Source of the DNA: an uncultured Lachnospiraceae bacterium
GTDB lineage: Bacteria; Bacillota; Clostridia; Lachnospirales; Lachnospiraceae
Assembly (NCBI GenBank): GCA_910587955.1
Contig: CAJUNN010000060.1
Span: 1 to 15,826, forward strand
Length of the DNA stretch: 15,826 nucleotides
Direction: 5' to 3'
The stretch's first letter is position 1, and each line of letters begins with the position of its first letter. Under the pieces are notes generated by a model. That model did no database searches, was not told the DNA's origin, and worked only from the letters and a program-made list of their open reading frames with translations. Of this stretch, positions 1 through 7,733 are shown in pieces. The position numbers were made by a program, and so were the translations under genes.

Positions 1-58
1 TTGTTTGCTATACTCTTTTTGGTATCTCTAACCACTACTTACTTGTTTCAAACTTTGC

Positions 59-77
59 CCTCCATTTTAGTTCCGCA
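59..77 (-). repeat. Leader motif copy 1 (GCGGAACT + RBS)
   Basis: On the + strand this reads CCTCCATTTTAGTTCCGCA and is identical over 19 nt to 13169-13187. On the minus strand it is GCGGAACT, then AAAAT, then GGAGG, so it carries a Shine-Dalgarno sequence for something transcribed leftward. No open frame of useful length follows before the window edge, so the gene served, if any, lies outside. See the finding on the recurring leader. Confidence 0.6.
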
Positions 78-108
78 AGTTCTTTGCCCGCAAATTTTTT
101 CTGTTTTC

Positions 109-138
109 ATCTTAATATAAGCCGGGGGGCTTTGTCAA
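109..138 (-). promoter_or_regulatory. Probable leftward promoter
   Basis: The minus strand has a perfect -35 box TTGACA (133-138). Two possible -10 boxes follow: TAAGAT (109-114, 18-bp spacer) or TATTAA (112-117, 15-bp spacer). Neither is ideal, so the exact -10 is uncertain. It lies after the terminator of the sugar operon and points out of the left edge, so it should start a separate transcript. Confidence 0.5.
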
Positions 139-189
139 CTGTAGGGAGCCAAGACAAATGCTTACTTTCTTTTATATATTTCTATTGCA

Positions 190-241
190 AATAAAAAAAT
201 ATCGGGAAGCTCCCTTCTCCAAGGATCTTCCCGATGTTTTT
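190..241 (-). terminator. Rho-independent terminator of the sugar operon
   Basis: Perfect 9-bp stem ATCGGGAAG (201-209) with CTTCCCGAT (227-235). On the minus strand the stem is followed by A and a run of T (complement of 193-199). It lies just after the kinase stop codon at 249. The + strand side also ends in a T run (236-242), so it could act both ways, but no + strand gene precedes it. Confidence 0.9.
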
Positions 242-248
242 TATGCCG

Positions 249-1193
249 TTATGAATTTTTGCGTATCATCTCCGCCACCGTTTCCGGCGAAATATTTCCT
301 TCCATAGGTCCGAAGGCCGCTGCGTTTAAGGCCCCGGCAGCAGCCCCCATCTGTGCAGCCTCTTTCAGGGATTTACCCTCTGCCAGACCGCAGAGGAAGG
401 CCGCATCGTAGCTGTCCCCGGCCCCCGTGGCATCCACCTGCTCCACCTTGTAAACGCCCATTTCCACTTCGAGGCCCTCCCTTGTATAAATCCGGGAGCC
501 CTTGGAGCCGTTCTTAAGGACCAGAAGCTCCAGGCCCGGATTTTGGAAGACCTTTTCGATGGCTTTGTCTAAATCCTCTTCGCCGGAGAGCATTTTAAGC
601 TCCGACACCCCCGGCATGAGAATGGAGGAATTGTCAAAGACCTCCTGGAGAATCTTCAGCACCGCCGGATCCCGCATCATCTCCAGGCGCACGTTGGGAT
701 CGAAGCTGATTTTCGCCCCCTGAGCCTTCATCTTGTTCATGGTTTTTACAATCTCATGGGCGAAGTCCACATTGGACATCAGGGCGCAGCCCATGATGTG
801 CATGTATTTTACATCCTCCAGCCCTTCCAGCCTCTCGGGAGCCTTCGCCATTACACAGGGGGAATTATCCATATAGAAGAGGAATTTCCGCTCGCCGTCT
901 GCAAAATACGTCACAAAGGCAACGCCTGTGTTGCCTTTATCGCTGACCAGTACCCGGCTTACGTCCACCCCGTCTTTTTTCAGCCTGCGCATAATATTTT
1001 CTCCGAAGTCATCTGCCCCCACGCCGCTGATAATCGCCGCAGAATGTCCTAGCCTGGCTGCCGTGCTGATGAAGATGCCCGGCGCTCCGCTGGGGAAGGG
1101 GCCCCGGAAATAATCCGAATCATAAAGGGGGATATCCTCATGAGGCCGCATAATCTCCACCAGGAGCTCGCCCATTGTCATTATTTCTGCCAT
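249..1193 (-). CDS. PfkB-family sugar (ketose) kinase
   Basis: ATP-dependent sugar kinase of the ribokinase/PfkB fold, 314 aa, cytoplasmic. The C-terminal signature DATGAGDSYDAAF (about 254-266) supplies the anion hole and catalytic base Asp260; DPNVR at 165-169 is the usual mid-domain motif. The N-terminal sugar-binding motif, usually GG-N-x-A, reads GPFPSGAP (31-38). I associate this variant with tagatose/ketohexose-type kinases from memory, so the substrate is uncertain. A longer frame opens at 1232, but the ATG at 1193 has GGAG seven bases upstream and matches the family start. It is the last gene of the operon, ahead of the terminator, and probably makes the phosphorylated end product of the pathway, such as a ketose phosphate. 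Fructokinase or 2-keto-3-deoxygluconate kinase are alternatives. Confidence 0.9.
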   Translation of the reverse strand: MAEIMTMGELLVEIMRPHEDIPLYDSDYFRGPFPSGAPGIFISTAARLGHSAAIISGVGADDFGENIMRRLKKDGVDVSRVLVSDKGNTGVAFVTYFADGERKFLFYMDNSPCVMAKAPERLEGLEDVKYMHIMGCALMSNVDFAHEIVKTMNKMKAQGAKISFDPNVRLEMMRDPAVLKILQEVFDNSSILMPGVSELKMLSGEEDLDKAIEKVFQNPGLELLVLKNGSKGSRIYTREGLEVEMGVYKVEQVDATGAGDSYDAAFLCGLAEGKSLKEAAQMGAAAGALNAAAFGPMEGNISPETVAEMIRKNS

Positions 1194-1202
1194 ATGAAAT
1201 CT

Positions 1203-1232
1203 CCTATTCCAGTTTTTATTCCAGTTCCGCAT
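1203..1232 (-). repeat. Leader motif copy 2, tandemly duplicated, at kinase RBS
   Basis: On the minus strand, GCGGAACTGGAATA is followed by a second ACTGGAATA and then GGAG, upstream of the kinase ATG. On the + strand this is TATTCCAGTTTT (1205-1216) followed directly by TATTCCAGTTCC (1217-1228), a 12-bp near-exact tandem duplication. The 14-mer TATTCCAGTTCCGC recurs at 14365-14378 ahead of rpiB. Confidence 0.6.
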
Positions 1233-1270
1233 CCGCCCTTCTGGGCCCGCTGCGGGCTTCTGCTGATTAA

Positions 1271-2047
1271 TTATCCGATGGTAAATCCGCCGTCCAGCAC
1301 AATGTTGGCTCCGTTGATGAGGCTGGCCGCATCGCTTGCCAGGAATACCGCACAGGCTGCCACTTCTTCCGGATACCCGAACCTGCGGGCGGGTATGGTT
1401 TTCTTAAAGGCCTCTCCGGCCGCATTGTTCCAGTTCATCTCCCCCAGGGCTGTCATAACGATGGTGGGGGAGATGGCATTGATGTTAATGTTGTACTGAG
1501 CCCACTCCAGGGCGCACTGCTTCACCAGCTGGATAATGGCTGCCTTGGTACATCCGTATGCCACATGGCGGTCCAAGGCCACGATTCCGCCCTGGGAGGC
1601 GATGCAGACAATCTTGCCGCCGCCGGCTTTGAGCATCTCCTTGCCAACCTCTCTTGTCATCTTAAAGCTGCCTGTCAGGTTAATGTCCAGAGTCTTCTGC
1701 CAAATCTCATCCCGGACCTCTTCTATCTTTTCCAAAATGCCGATCCCTGCGCAGTTCACCAGAATATCGATCTTTCCAAATTCCTCAATACTTGTCTTTA
1801 CTGCGTTCTTGATATCCTCATCCTTCGTAATATCCGCAACAATCTGTAAAAACTTTCTTCCGCAGGCCTCCACTGCTTCCCGGGTTTCCGGCGCCTCGCG
1901 GAGATCAAAGCAGATAATATCCGCTCCCTTTTTCGCATACATTACGGCAATGGCCTGGCCGATGCCGGCTGCTGCTCCGGTGATCAGGGCTGACTTTCCC
2001 TCCAGGCCGAAATTAATATCAAATTCCCTGTATTTTCTGCTGTCCAT
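1271..2047 (-). CDS. Short-chain dehydrogenase, GolD-like polyol dehydrogenase
   Basis: NAD(P)-dependent classical short-chain dehydrogenase, 258 aa. The Rossmann glycine motif TGAAAGIG is at 23-30, and Asp48 at the end of the second strand suggests a preference for NAD. NCAG at 98-101 replaces the usual NNAG. The catalytic residues are Ser151, Tyr164 and Lys168 (YGCTK). Long stretches of the C-terminal half (around AISPT, RFGYPEEVAACA, SDAASLI) resemble what I recall of Listeria GolD and D-threitol/D-arabitol dehydrogenases. This supports oxidation of a sugar alcohol to a ketose, but the exact substrate is inferred. The frame is open up to 2167; the ATG at 2047 is preferred because GGAAGGAGG lies just upstream and the extra N-terminus has no family counterpart. 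It is the second-last gene of the operon, separated from the zinc dehydrogenase by a strong hairpin. Confidence 0.92.
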   Translation of the reverse strand: MDSRKYREFDINFGLEGKSALITGAAAGIGQAIAVMYAKKGADIICFDLREAPETREAVEACGRKFLQIVADITKDEDIKNAVKTSIEEFGKIDILVNCAGIGILEKIEEVRDEIWQKTLDINLTGSFKMTREVGKEMLKAGGGKIVCIASQGGIVALDRHVAYGCTKAAIIQLVKQCALEWAQYNININAISPTIVMTALGEMNWNNAAGEAFKKTIPARRFGYPEEVAACAVFLASDAASLINGANIVLDGGFTIG

Positions 2048-2107
2048 ACTGCAAATCCTCCTTCCTAACACATTTCCTGTAAATGCTTTTCCCCGCTTCC
2101 GATAAAA

Positions 2108-2150
2108 TGGCGCCGGCATACAGGCGCAATGTACCTGTATGCCGGCGCCA
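2108..2150 (-). promoter_or_regulatory. Strong intercistronic stem-loop
   Basis: Perfect 16-bp inverted repeat GGCGCCGGCATACAGG (2109-2124) with CCTGTATGCCGGCGCC (2134-2149), extended by T2108-A2150, with a 9-nt loop. It starts 7 nt after the zinc dehydrogenase stop codon. On the minus strand the 3' side continues ATTTTATC, which is too short a U run for a convincing terminator. It more likely acts as a partial terminator or as an mRNA stability/processing element. Confidence 0.8.
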
Positions 2151-2156
2151 ACTGGA

Positions 2157-3176
2157 TTACATTTCAATCAGAATTTTTAAACTGGTGTCTTTGTTCTGCT
2201 CAATGTACTTGTACGCCTCGGCATACTCGCCAAAGGGGAAGACCTTGGAGATAAGCGGCTCCATTTTAATTTTTCCCGCCGCTATGTAGTCGATGGTATC
2301 CTGGAAATCCTTCTCCACATACATCAGCGACCCGCAGATGCGCAGCTCTCTGTCCTGTACCCATGAGAGATTTACTTCGGGATTTTTGCCAAACACGCCT
2401 ACAATCACAATATCATTTCCCTTTTTGGAACATTCAATGGCCTGATTGACGGTAGCTCCGATGCCTACGCACTCGAAGAAAATGTCCGGTCCTTCCGCGC
2501 CGAAAGCTTCTTTAACCGCTTCCTTCATCGTTTTCTTTCCTGTGTTGGCCGTACAGGGAATGCCGCACTGCCTGGCAATCTCCAGACGATTCTCGGACAG
2601 ATCCGTAATAAGGACGCTCTTAGCTCCCTCCGCCAGGGCTGCCTGCGCAGTTACATTGCCGATGGTGCCGGCTCCCATGACGACTACATTTTTCCCTTTG
2701 ACGCTTCCGCATCTTCTCACCGCATGGACGCCCACTGCCGCAGGCTCTACAGTAGCAGCCAGCTGGGCAGACATCCCTCCCGGTATCTTCTTAATCAGGG
2801 CCGCAGGAACGTTAAAGTACTCACAGGCCGCTCCCGGAGTCTGGCATCCGATCACATCCAGCGTGTTGCAGATGTTGTATCTTCCTGCCTTGCAGGGTTC
2901 ACACTCCCCGCAGAATTCCTGGGGCATCATGGTGACCAGATCGCCTGCAGCGATATCTTTTACATCGGCTCCCACCTCAACGACTTCGCCCGACATCTCG
3001 TGTCCCAACCGGATAGGGAACGACATAAAGGGATGCTGTCCGTAATAAGCGTGGATATCAGAACCGCAGATCCCGATATTCTTCACCTTTACCAAAACCT
3101 CGCCGGCTTTGATGACCGGCTTTTCTATTTCGCTGAACTCAATGGTTTCCGCTTTTGTTAAAACCGCCTGTTTCAT
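2157..3176 (-). CDS. Zinc-dependent sorbitol/xylitol-type alcohol dehydrogenase
   Basis: Medium-chain zinc dehydrogenase, 339 aa, of the L-iditol/xylitol/threonine dehydrogenase group; it oxidises a secondary alcohol to a ketone with NAD(P). Catalytic zinc residues: Cys37 (GICGSD), His59 and Glu60 (GHE), with Glu144 (VEP) as the likely further ligand. The four structural-zinc cysteines are at 89, 92, 95 and 103. The Rossmann motif GAGTIG is at 168-173, with Asp192 favouring NAD. The start ATG has GGAGG upstream, and the gene begins 34 nt after the binding-protein gene. In this operon it probably oxidises an imported polyol or acts in tandem with the GolD-like enzyme. The exact substrate cannot be read from the sequence. 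Confidence 0.92.
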   Translation of the reverse strand: MKQAVLTKAETIEFSEIEKPVIKAGEVLVKVKNIGICGSDIHAYYGQHPFMSFPIRLGHEMSGEVVEVGADVKDIAAGDLVTMMPQEFCGECEPCKAGRYNICNTLDVIGCQTPGAACEYFNVPAALIKKIPGGMSAQLAATVEPAAVGVHAVRRCGSVKGKNVVVMGAGTIGNVTAQAALAEGAKSVLITDLSENRLEIARQCGIPCTANTGKKTMKEAVKEAFGAEGPDIFFECVGIGATVNQAIECSKKGNDIVIVGVFGKNPEVNLSWVQDRELRICGSLMYVEKDFQDTIDYIAAGKIKMEPLISKVFPFGEYAEAYKYIEQNKDTSLKILIEM

Positions 3177-3210
3177 TTACTTTCTTCCTCCATTTGCAGA
3201 ACTTTTATGA

Positions 3211-4257
3211 TTACTCGCTGAGCATTCCGTTCTCTGTGTATCTGGTAATGAACTCGTCTACATTGTCAGAGGTAATCAGGGTTACCGGAATCTGAACCTT
3301 CTCGAAGCCCTCGGTGTTCTCACCGGTGAGAACCTCATGCACAATGCGGGCTCCTTCCTCTGCCATTACCTTTGCATCCTGCAGAGCCGTAGCGTCCAGC
3401 TCACCGTCTGCAATAGCTACCGCTGCGTCAGCCAGTCCGTCTACGCCGTAGAACTGAATGTCATCCAGCTTATTGGCCTCTTTTGCAGCTTCAATGGCTC
3501 CGATTGCCATTGCGTCGTTCATGGAAAGAACCGCGTCGATCTCATGCACCTGCAGCCAGTCCGTCATGAAATTCATGCCCTTGGATTTCTCCCAGTCCCC
3601 AAGCTGCTCATCCAGAACCGTGATGTTGCTGTCCTTCAGAAGAACGTCGTCATATGCGCGGCGTCTCTCGATGGAGTCGGTATTTCCGGAGGGTCCGAGA
3701 AGAATTACTACGTTAGCATCGTCCGGCAGATTTGCCTTGGCTACCTCTGCCACTACAGTACCCAGATCATAGGGGTTTGCAATTACGCTGGATGCCTTTT
3801 CTACGCCGAAATCGTCCAGGTTGATGTTCATGAAGGGGGTTCCCTCCTCAATGTACTGAGCTACATAATCATCCTCAGCAGCCGGCTCCAGGGGAAGCAG
3901 GATTACATAGTCATAACCCTGGGACACGCAGGTCTCCATATTGCTCAGCTGAGTTTCCAGAGAGTTCTTGCTGTCCATAACGGTCAGCTCCATATCATCG
4001 TAGGCTTCAAAGGCTGTTACCAGTTCCTCTGCCAGCCATGATGCGAAGGTGGCGGACATATCGGTGGGAAGGAATGCTACCTTGTATACATCCTTTGTCT
4101 CTCCGGCCGGAGCCTGCGCATCTGCCTCTCCGGTTTCTGCCGGCGCCTCTGTCTCTGTGTTGGCGGGCTGCTCCGGTTCTGTCTTGGAACTGCATCCGGC
4201 CAGCATAGTGGCCACCATTGCCGCTGCCAGCAATACACTTAACAATCTCTTTTTCAT
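3211..4257 (-). CDS. Sugar ABC transporter substrate-binding lipoprotein
   Basis: Ribose/galactose-type periplasmic binding protein fold (Peripla_BP_4 type), 348 aa, anchored outside the membrane. It has a lipoprotein signal peptide: MKKR, hydrophobic stretch, then LAGC with Cys22 as the lipidation site. A Glu/Pro/Ala/Thr-rich linker (about 26-50) follows, then the sugar-binding domain with segments such as SMNDAMAIGAIEA and YGVDGLADA that are typical of RbsB relatives. A longer frame opens at 4299, but the ATG at 4257 has AAGGAGG at the right distance and begins the signal peptide. It lies 22 nt after the permease stop. The substrate is a pentose, hexose or sugar alcohol; the operon suggests the last two. 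Confidence 0.95.
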   Translation of the reverse strand: MKKRLLSVLLAAAMVATMLAGCSSKTEPEQPANTETEAPAETGEADAQAPAGETKDVYKVAFLPTDMSATFASWLAEELVTAFEAYDDMELTVMDSKNSLETQLSNMETCVSQGYDYVILLPLEPAAEDDYVAQYIEEGTPFMNINLDDFGVEKASSVIANPYDLGTVVAEVAKANLPDDANVVILLGPSGNTDSIERRRAYDDVLLKDSNITVLDEQLGDWEKSKGMNFMTDWLQVHEIDAVLSMNDAMAIGAIEAAKEANKLDDIQFYGVDGLADAAVAIADGELDATALQDAKVMAEEGARIVHEVLTGENTEGFEKVQIPVTLITSDNVDEFITRYTENGMLSE

Positions 4258-4279
4258 TTTGTTTCCTCCTTGTGTTTTT

Positions 4280-5263
4280 TTATTTGGTCTTCTTTGCATC
4301 AGAAGATGATGCCATAATCTTGATGCTGGTTTTGCCCTGTTTGGACAGGCTGTCTACCAGCACGGCCCCGATGATGATCAATCCCTTGGTGATCATCTGG
4401 ATATAGGAATCCACACCCATCAGGTTCATAATGTTGTTGAGCACTCCGATAATCACGGAGCCCAGGAATGTGCCGAAAGCCGTACCTGCTCCCCCTGCGA
4501 AGCTGGTGCCGCCGATAACCGTCGCCGTAATGGCGTCCGTCTCGTAGCCCTGTCCCTCACCGGGAATACCGGCATTCAGCCTTCCCATCATAACCATACC
4601 TGCGATTGCCGCAAACACGCCGGAGATAATAAAAGCGCTCCATTTGACCTTTACTACCTGGATTCCTGCTGCGATTGCCGCTTCTTTGTTTCCGCCGATA
4701 GCGTAGAGGTAACGGCCGAATTTCGTATATTTCAAAATCACATGCGTGATAATGAACATGATAACCATGAATACAACCGTGATGGGGATTAATCCTGCCA
4801 CCGTGCTCTGGCCCAGCGCCTTGAAGTTGCCGATCTTGTAGACGTTCTGACCGCCTGTGTAGCGGCATATAATTCCGAAGCACACTGTTTGCATGGCAAG
4901 GGTAACGATAAAAGCCGGAAGCTTAAAGTACGCTACAAACAGGCCGTTGATGGCTCCTACCACTGCCCCGATGAGAACACCTACCATAAAGGCCAGGAAT
5001 AGATTCTGGGTGGCTACAAACACGATACAGGCGAAGGTTCCCGCCATGCCTGCCAGATAACCGATGGACAAGTCAATGTCTCCCGTGATAATGATCATTC
5101 CCTGGGCAAAGGAACAAATGGTAACAATACTCACCTGCTTCAAAATGTTCATCAGGTTGGTTCCTGACATAAAACTGCTGTTCAGCAGGCTGCAGACTAT
5201 CATCATGCCAATCAGAATCAATATCAGGGAATATTTTTTCATATCCACTTTCATAGATTTCAT
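4280..5263 (-). CDS. Sugar ABC transporter permease, RbsC type
   Basis: Membrane subunit of a ribose-class importer, 327 aa, very hydrophobic with about eight to ten predicted membrane segments. Family signatures include the SFAQGMIIITGDIDLSIGY segment near 52-70 and the conserved cytoplasmic loop ATVIGGTSFAGGAGT near 247, the usual contact with the ATPase. AGGAGG sits 6 nt upstream of the first ATG. It follows the ATPase with a 23-nt gap that contains a degenerate form of the GCGGAACT leader. One permease for one double-domain ATPase fits the homodimeric RbsC arrangement. Confidence 0.95.
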   Translation of the reverse strand: MKSMKVDMKKYSLILILIGMMIVCSLLNSSFMSGTNLMNILKQVSIVTICSFAQGMIIITGDIDLSIGYLAGMAGTFACIVFVATQNLFLAFMVGVLIGAVVGAINGLFVAYFKLPAFIVTLAMQTVCFGIICRYTGGQNVYKIGNFKALGQSTVAGLIPITVVFMVIMFIITHVILKYTKFGRYLYAIGGNKEAAIAAGIQVVKVKWSAFIISGVFAAIAGMVMMGRLNAGIPGEGQGYETDAITATVIGGTSFAGGAGTAFGTFLGSVIIGVLNNIMNLMGVDSYIQMITKGLIIIGAVLVDSLSKQGKTSIKIMASSSDAKKTK

Positions 5264-5271
5264 TTCTCTAT

Positions 5272-5298
5272 CCTCCTAATTTCCAGTTACGCATCCGC
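5272..5298 (-). repeat. Degenerate leader motif at permease RBS
   Basis: On the minus strand: GGATGCGTAACTGGAAATTAGGAGG, broken here as GGATGC-GTAACTGG-AAATT-AGGAGG. The GGATGC and AACTGG parts match the kinase leader (1203-1236), with GCGTAACT for GCGGAACT. It overlaps the last codons and the stop of the ATPase gene. Partial match only. Confidence 0.35.
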
Positions 5299-6783
5299 TA
5301 CATTCTTTACTGCCATCTGCATGATCGTTTCCTGATGGAACTCCTCACGGCTTAAGCATCCTGACACATACCCCTGGCTCATAACGTAAATCCTGTCGCA
5401 CATTCCCAGAAGCTCGGGCATTTCAGAAGAAATCATCAGAATCGAATATCCCTTTTTCACAAGGTCCGTAATAATATTGTAAATTTCCAGCTTGGCTCCC
5501 ACATCGATTCCCCGGGTAGGTTCATCCAGAATCAAGAGCTTGCTCTCCAGCATCAGCCACCTGGCCAGCAGCACCTTCTGCTGGTTGCCGCCGGAAAGTG
5601 AACCGATAGGTGTCTCAATGCCGGCAAAACGGACTTTCAGCATCTCCGCCATACGCTTTGCATCCTCAATCTCCTGCTTCAGGTTCATAAAGACGCCTTT
5701 CTGGATGTGATGGTTGGTCAGGGTAATGTTCTCCCGGCAGCTTCGCACTCCGATGATTCCCTCTTTCTTCCGGTCCTCGGTAATCATCAGAATCTTATTC
5801 TTAATGGCATGGGTCACGTCCTTTGGCACATATTTCTCTCCGCAGAGGGTGATCTCACCGGAATCCAGGGGATCCAGTCCGAAGACAGCCCGGCATACTT
5901 CGCTTCTGCCCGCCCCTACCAGGCCTGCCATTCCTACGATTTCACCTTTCCGGACCTCCAGGGACACATTGCGGAACATGCCGTCAGTGGTAAGGTTCTT
6001 CGCTTCAAATACCACTTCCCCGATGGGCACCTGCTCCTTGGGATAAATATTGTCGATAGAGCGCCCCACCATGTGGGTGATAATGGAATCTTCCGTAAAT
6101 TCATCTACCCTGCCGGAAATAATGCTCTTACCGTCCCGGATAATGGTGATGTCATCTGCGATGCGGAAAATTTCCTCCATCTTGTGGCTGATGTAGAGGA
6201 AGCTGATTCCCTGCTCCTTCAGTCTCCGGATCGTCTCAAACAAGAATTCTACTTCCTTATTGGAAATCGAGGAGGTGGGTTCATCCATAATAATAACCTG
6301 GGCCTTAAAAGCCACCGCCTTGATGATCTCCAGCATCTGCACGCTGGCAATCGGAAGATTCTTGATCTTCTCCGACGGGTCGTAGGAGAGTCCGTTTTCA
6401 TCCAGGATCTTTTGTGCATCCTCCATCATCTGTCCCCAGGATACAAACCCGCCCTTTCCCGGCTGCCGCTTCATAAACATATTCTCGGCAACCGTCAGCT
6501 CCGGAAAAAAATTCAGTTCCTGGTAAATCATGGCAATCCCTGCGGCTCCCGATTCCTCCGGCCCGGAGAAATGGACCTCTTTTCCGTCCAGCAGAATCTT
6601 TCCTTCATCCCTCTTATAAAGGCCGTTGATAATCTTCATGAGCGTTGATTTTCCCGCTCCGTTCTCTCCCATAACCGCATGGACCGTTCCGGGCCTCAAT
6701 GCGATATTTACATTATCAAGGGCTTTTACGCCCGGGAAAGATTTCGAGACACCTTGTATCTCCAGCTTAAATCTTTCTCCCAT
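5287..6783 (-). CDS. Sugar ABC transporter ATPase, RbsA type (two domains)
   Basis: Double ATP-binding subunit of a ribose-class importer, 498 aa, normal family length. First domain: Walker A GENGAGKST (39-47), Q-loop Gln88 (IYQEL), a degenerate signature LPIASVQM (143-150) where LSGGQ would be, and Walker B VIIMDEPTSS (163-172). Second domain: the usual degenerate Walker A GLVGAGRSE (287-295), intact signature LSGGNQQ (396-402) and Walker B LLILDEPTRGID (416-427). This asymmetry is normal for RbsA/XylG/MglA proteins. The frame extends to 6822, but the ATG at 6783 has AAGGAG 6 nt upstream and starts the family N-terminus. It begins 28 nt after the epimerase stop. Confidence 0.96.
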   Translation of the reverse strand: MGERFKLEIQGVSKSFPGVKALDNVNIALRPGTVHAVMGENGAGKSTLMKIINGLYKRDEGKILLDGKEVHFSGPEESGAAGIAMIYQELNFFPELTVAENMFMKRQPGKGGFVSWGQMMEDAQKILDENGLSYDPSEKIKNLPIASVQMLEIIKAVAFKAQVIIMDEPTSSISNKEVEFLFETIRRLKEQGISFLYISHKMEEIFRIADDITIIRDGKSIISGRVDEFTEDSIITHMVGRSIDNIYPKEQVPIGEVVFEAKNLTTDGMFRNVSLEVRKGEIVGMAGLVGAGRSEVCRAVFGLDPLDSGEITLCGEKYVPKDVTHAIKNKILMITEDRKKEGIIGVRSCRENITLTNHHIQKGVFMNLKQEIEDAKRMAEMLKVRFAGIETPIGSLSGGNQQKVLLARWLMLESKLLILDEPTRGIDVGAKLEIYNIITDLVKKGYSILMISSEMPELLGMCDRIYVMSQGYVSGCLSREEFHQETIMQMAVKNVADA

Positions 6784-6811
6784 CTCCCGCTCCTTTCCTT
6801 CACAATGGCTT

Positions 6812-7687
6812 CTAACCCTCACAGCACTTCTTTAAATAAGCAAGGGAATCCGTGATGTATTTGGTCATCTGCGCTTCATCCGCACCGCCGCTCAAATCCC
6901 TCCAGACACGGATATCTCTTCCCACCTGGCCGCCGGAGAGCAGGAAGGGCTCCATCACCACGGCCTTCTGATAACCTATATCCCGCAGGGCTTTTCCAAT
7001 CTCCGGCCAGTTGATGCTGTTGTTCATTCCGGGAAGTTTGCGGTTGCACTCGCCCACATGCACATGCCCCAAAAGGTCTCCTGCTTTCCGGATGGCATCG
7101 AACATATTATCCTCTTCAATATTCATGTGATAGGTGTCCAGCAGAATATTCACGCCTTTGCTGTCCACGCGCTTTACATATTCCAAAGCTTCTGCACAGT
7201 CCGTCAATATGTAGGTCTCGTTGCGGTTCAAAACTTCAAGGGCGCACTCGATACCCAAATCTGCCGCCGTATCGCCTATCTCCTTTAAGCAGGGGATGCT
7301 TCTCTCCCAGGCTGCTTCCTTATCCGTATCGCAAGCTGAGAAATCTGTGGGCCAGTAGGAATAAATGGCGCCTACCAGGCTTTTGGAGCCCAGACGGTTC
7401 ATCTTGTGAAGGATATCCTTAAAATATCCGACACCTTTTTGTCTCACGGCCTCGTCTCCTGAGGCCAGGTCATACTGCTTAGCCGGGCCGCTGTTGGTGG
7501 TGAACGCAATTCCCCGCTTGTCTCCCTCTGCCTTTAAGGCATCAATCTCTGCATCCGTCATATGATACAGATGATCCGCACCGATCTCCAAAATGTCGAA
7601 CCCGATATCCGCAACCCTGTTTACCATCTCAATATAGTCGCATTTCCACTGGGTTCCCCAGTAAGAATAGCCTGTTCCAAATTTCAT
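6812..7687 (-). CDS. Ketose 3-epimerase (D-psicose/D-tagatose 3-epimerase family)
   Basis: TIM-barrel sugar epimerase, 291 aa, that swaps the configuration at C3 of a free ketose, for example D-fructose and D-allulose (psicose). The sequence strongly resembles the Clostridium D-psicose 3-epimerases I remember: IYSYWP at 108-113, LEVLNR at 150-155, LDTYHMNIEED at 183-193, GECNRK at 212-217, MEPF at 245-248 and VWRDLSGGADE at 261-271. The four metal ligands are present: Glu151, Asp184, His210 and Glu246. It is the first gene of the operon. The ATG at 7687 has GGAGG upstream and gives the family length; a longer frame to 7735 would run across the operator and -10 box, so it is rejected. Pentulose substrates (ribulose/xylulose) are possible, as these enzymes are promiscuous. 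Confidence 0.92.
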   Translation of the reverse strand: MKFGTGYSYWGTQWKCDYIEMVNRVADIGFDILEIGADHLYHMTDAEIDALKAEGDKRGIAFTTNSGPAKQYDLASGDEAVRQKGVGYFKDILHKMNRLGSKSLVGAIYSYWPTDFSACDTDKEAAWERSIPCLKEIGDTAADLGIECALEVLNRNETYILTDCAEALEYVKRVDSKGVNILLDTYHMNIEEDNMFDAIRKAGDLLGHVHVGECNRKLPGMNNSINWPEIGKALRDIGYQKAVVMEPFLLSGGQVGRDIRVWRDLSGGADEAQMTKYITDSLAYLKKCCEG

Positions 7688-7706
7688 ATTCCCTTTACCT
7701 CCACTA

Positions 7707-7722
7707 TTTTGTGCTCGAGCTC
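7707..7722. promoter_or_regulatory. LacI-type operator O1
   Basis: TTTTGTGCTCGAGCTC on the + strand, the exact reverse complement of 7842-7857. It contains the palindrome GCTCGAGC with a central CG, as in LacI-family operators. It lies about 5-20 bases downstream of the predicted leftward transcription start, a classic position for repression of the sugar operon. The neighbouring lacI-family gene is the likely binder. Confidence 0.8.
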
Positions 7723-7733
7723 TTTTCAGTCTC

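Noticed and set aside
48..110. Possible 20-residue leftward peptide starting at the ATG at 108-110
   Set aside because: The ATG falls in or next to the predicted -10 box and has no ribosome binding site. It may still be a leader, but the support is too weak.
5707..6648. 313-codon open frame on the + strand
   Set aside because: Antisense shadow of the ABC ATPase, whose Walker and signature motifs are intact. No domain was recognised.
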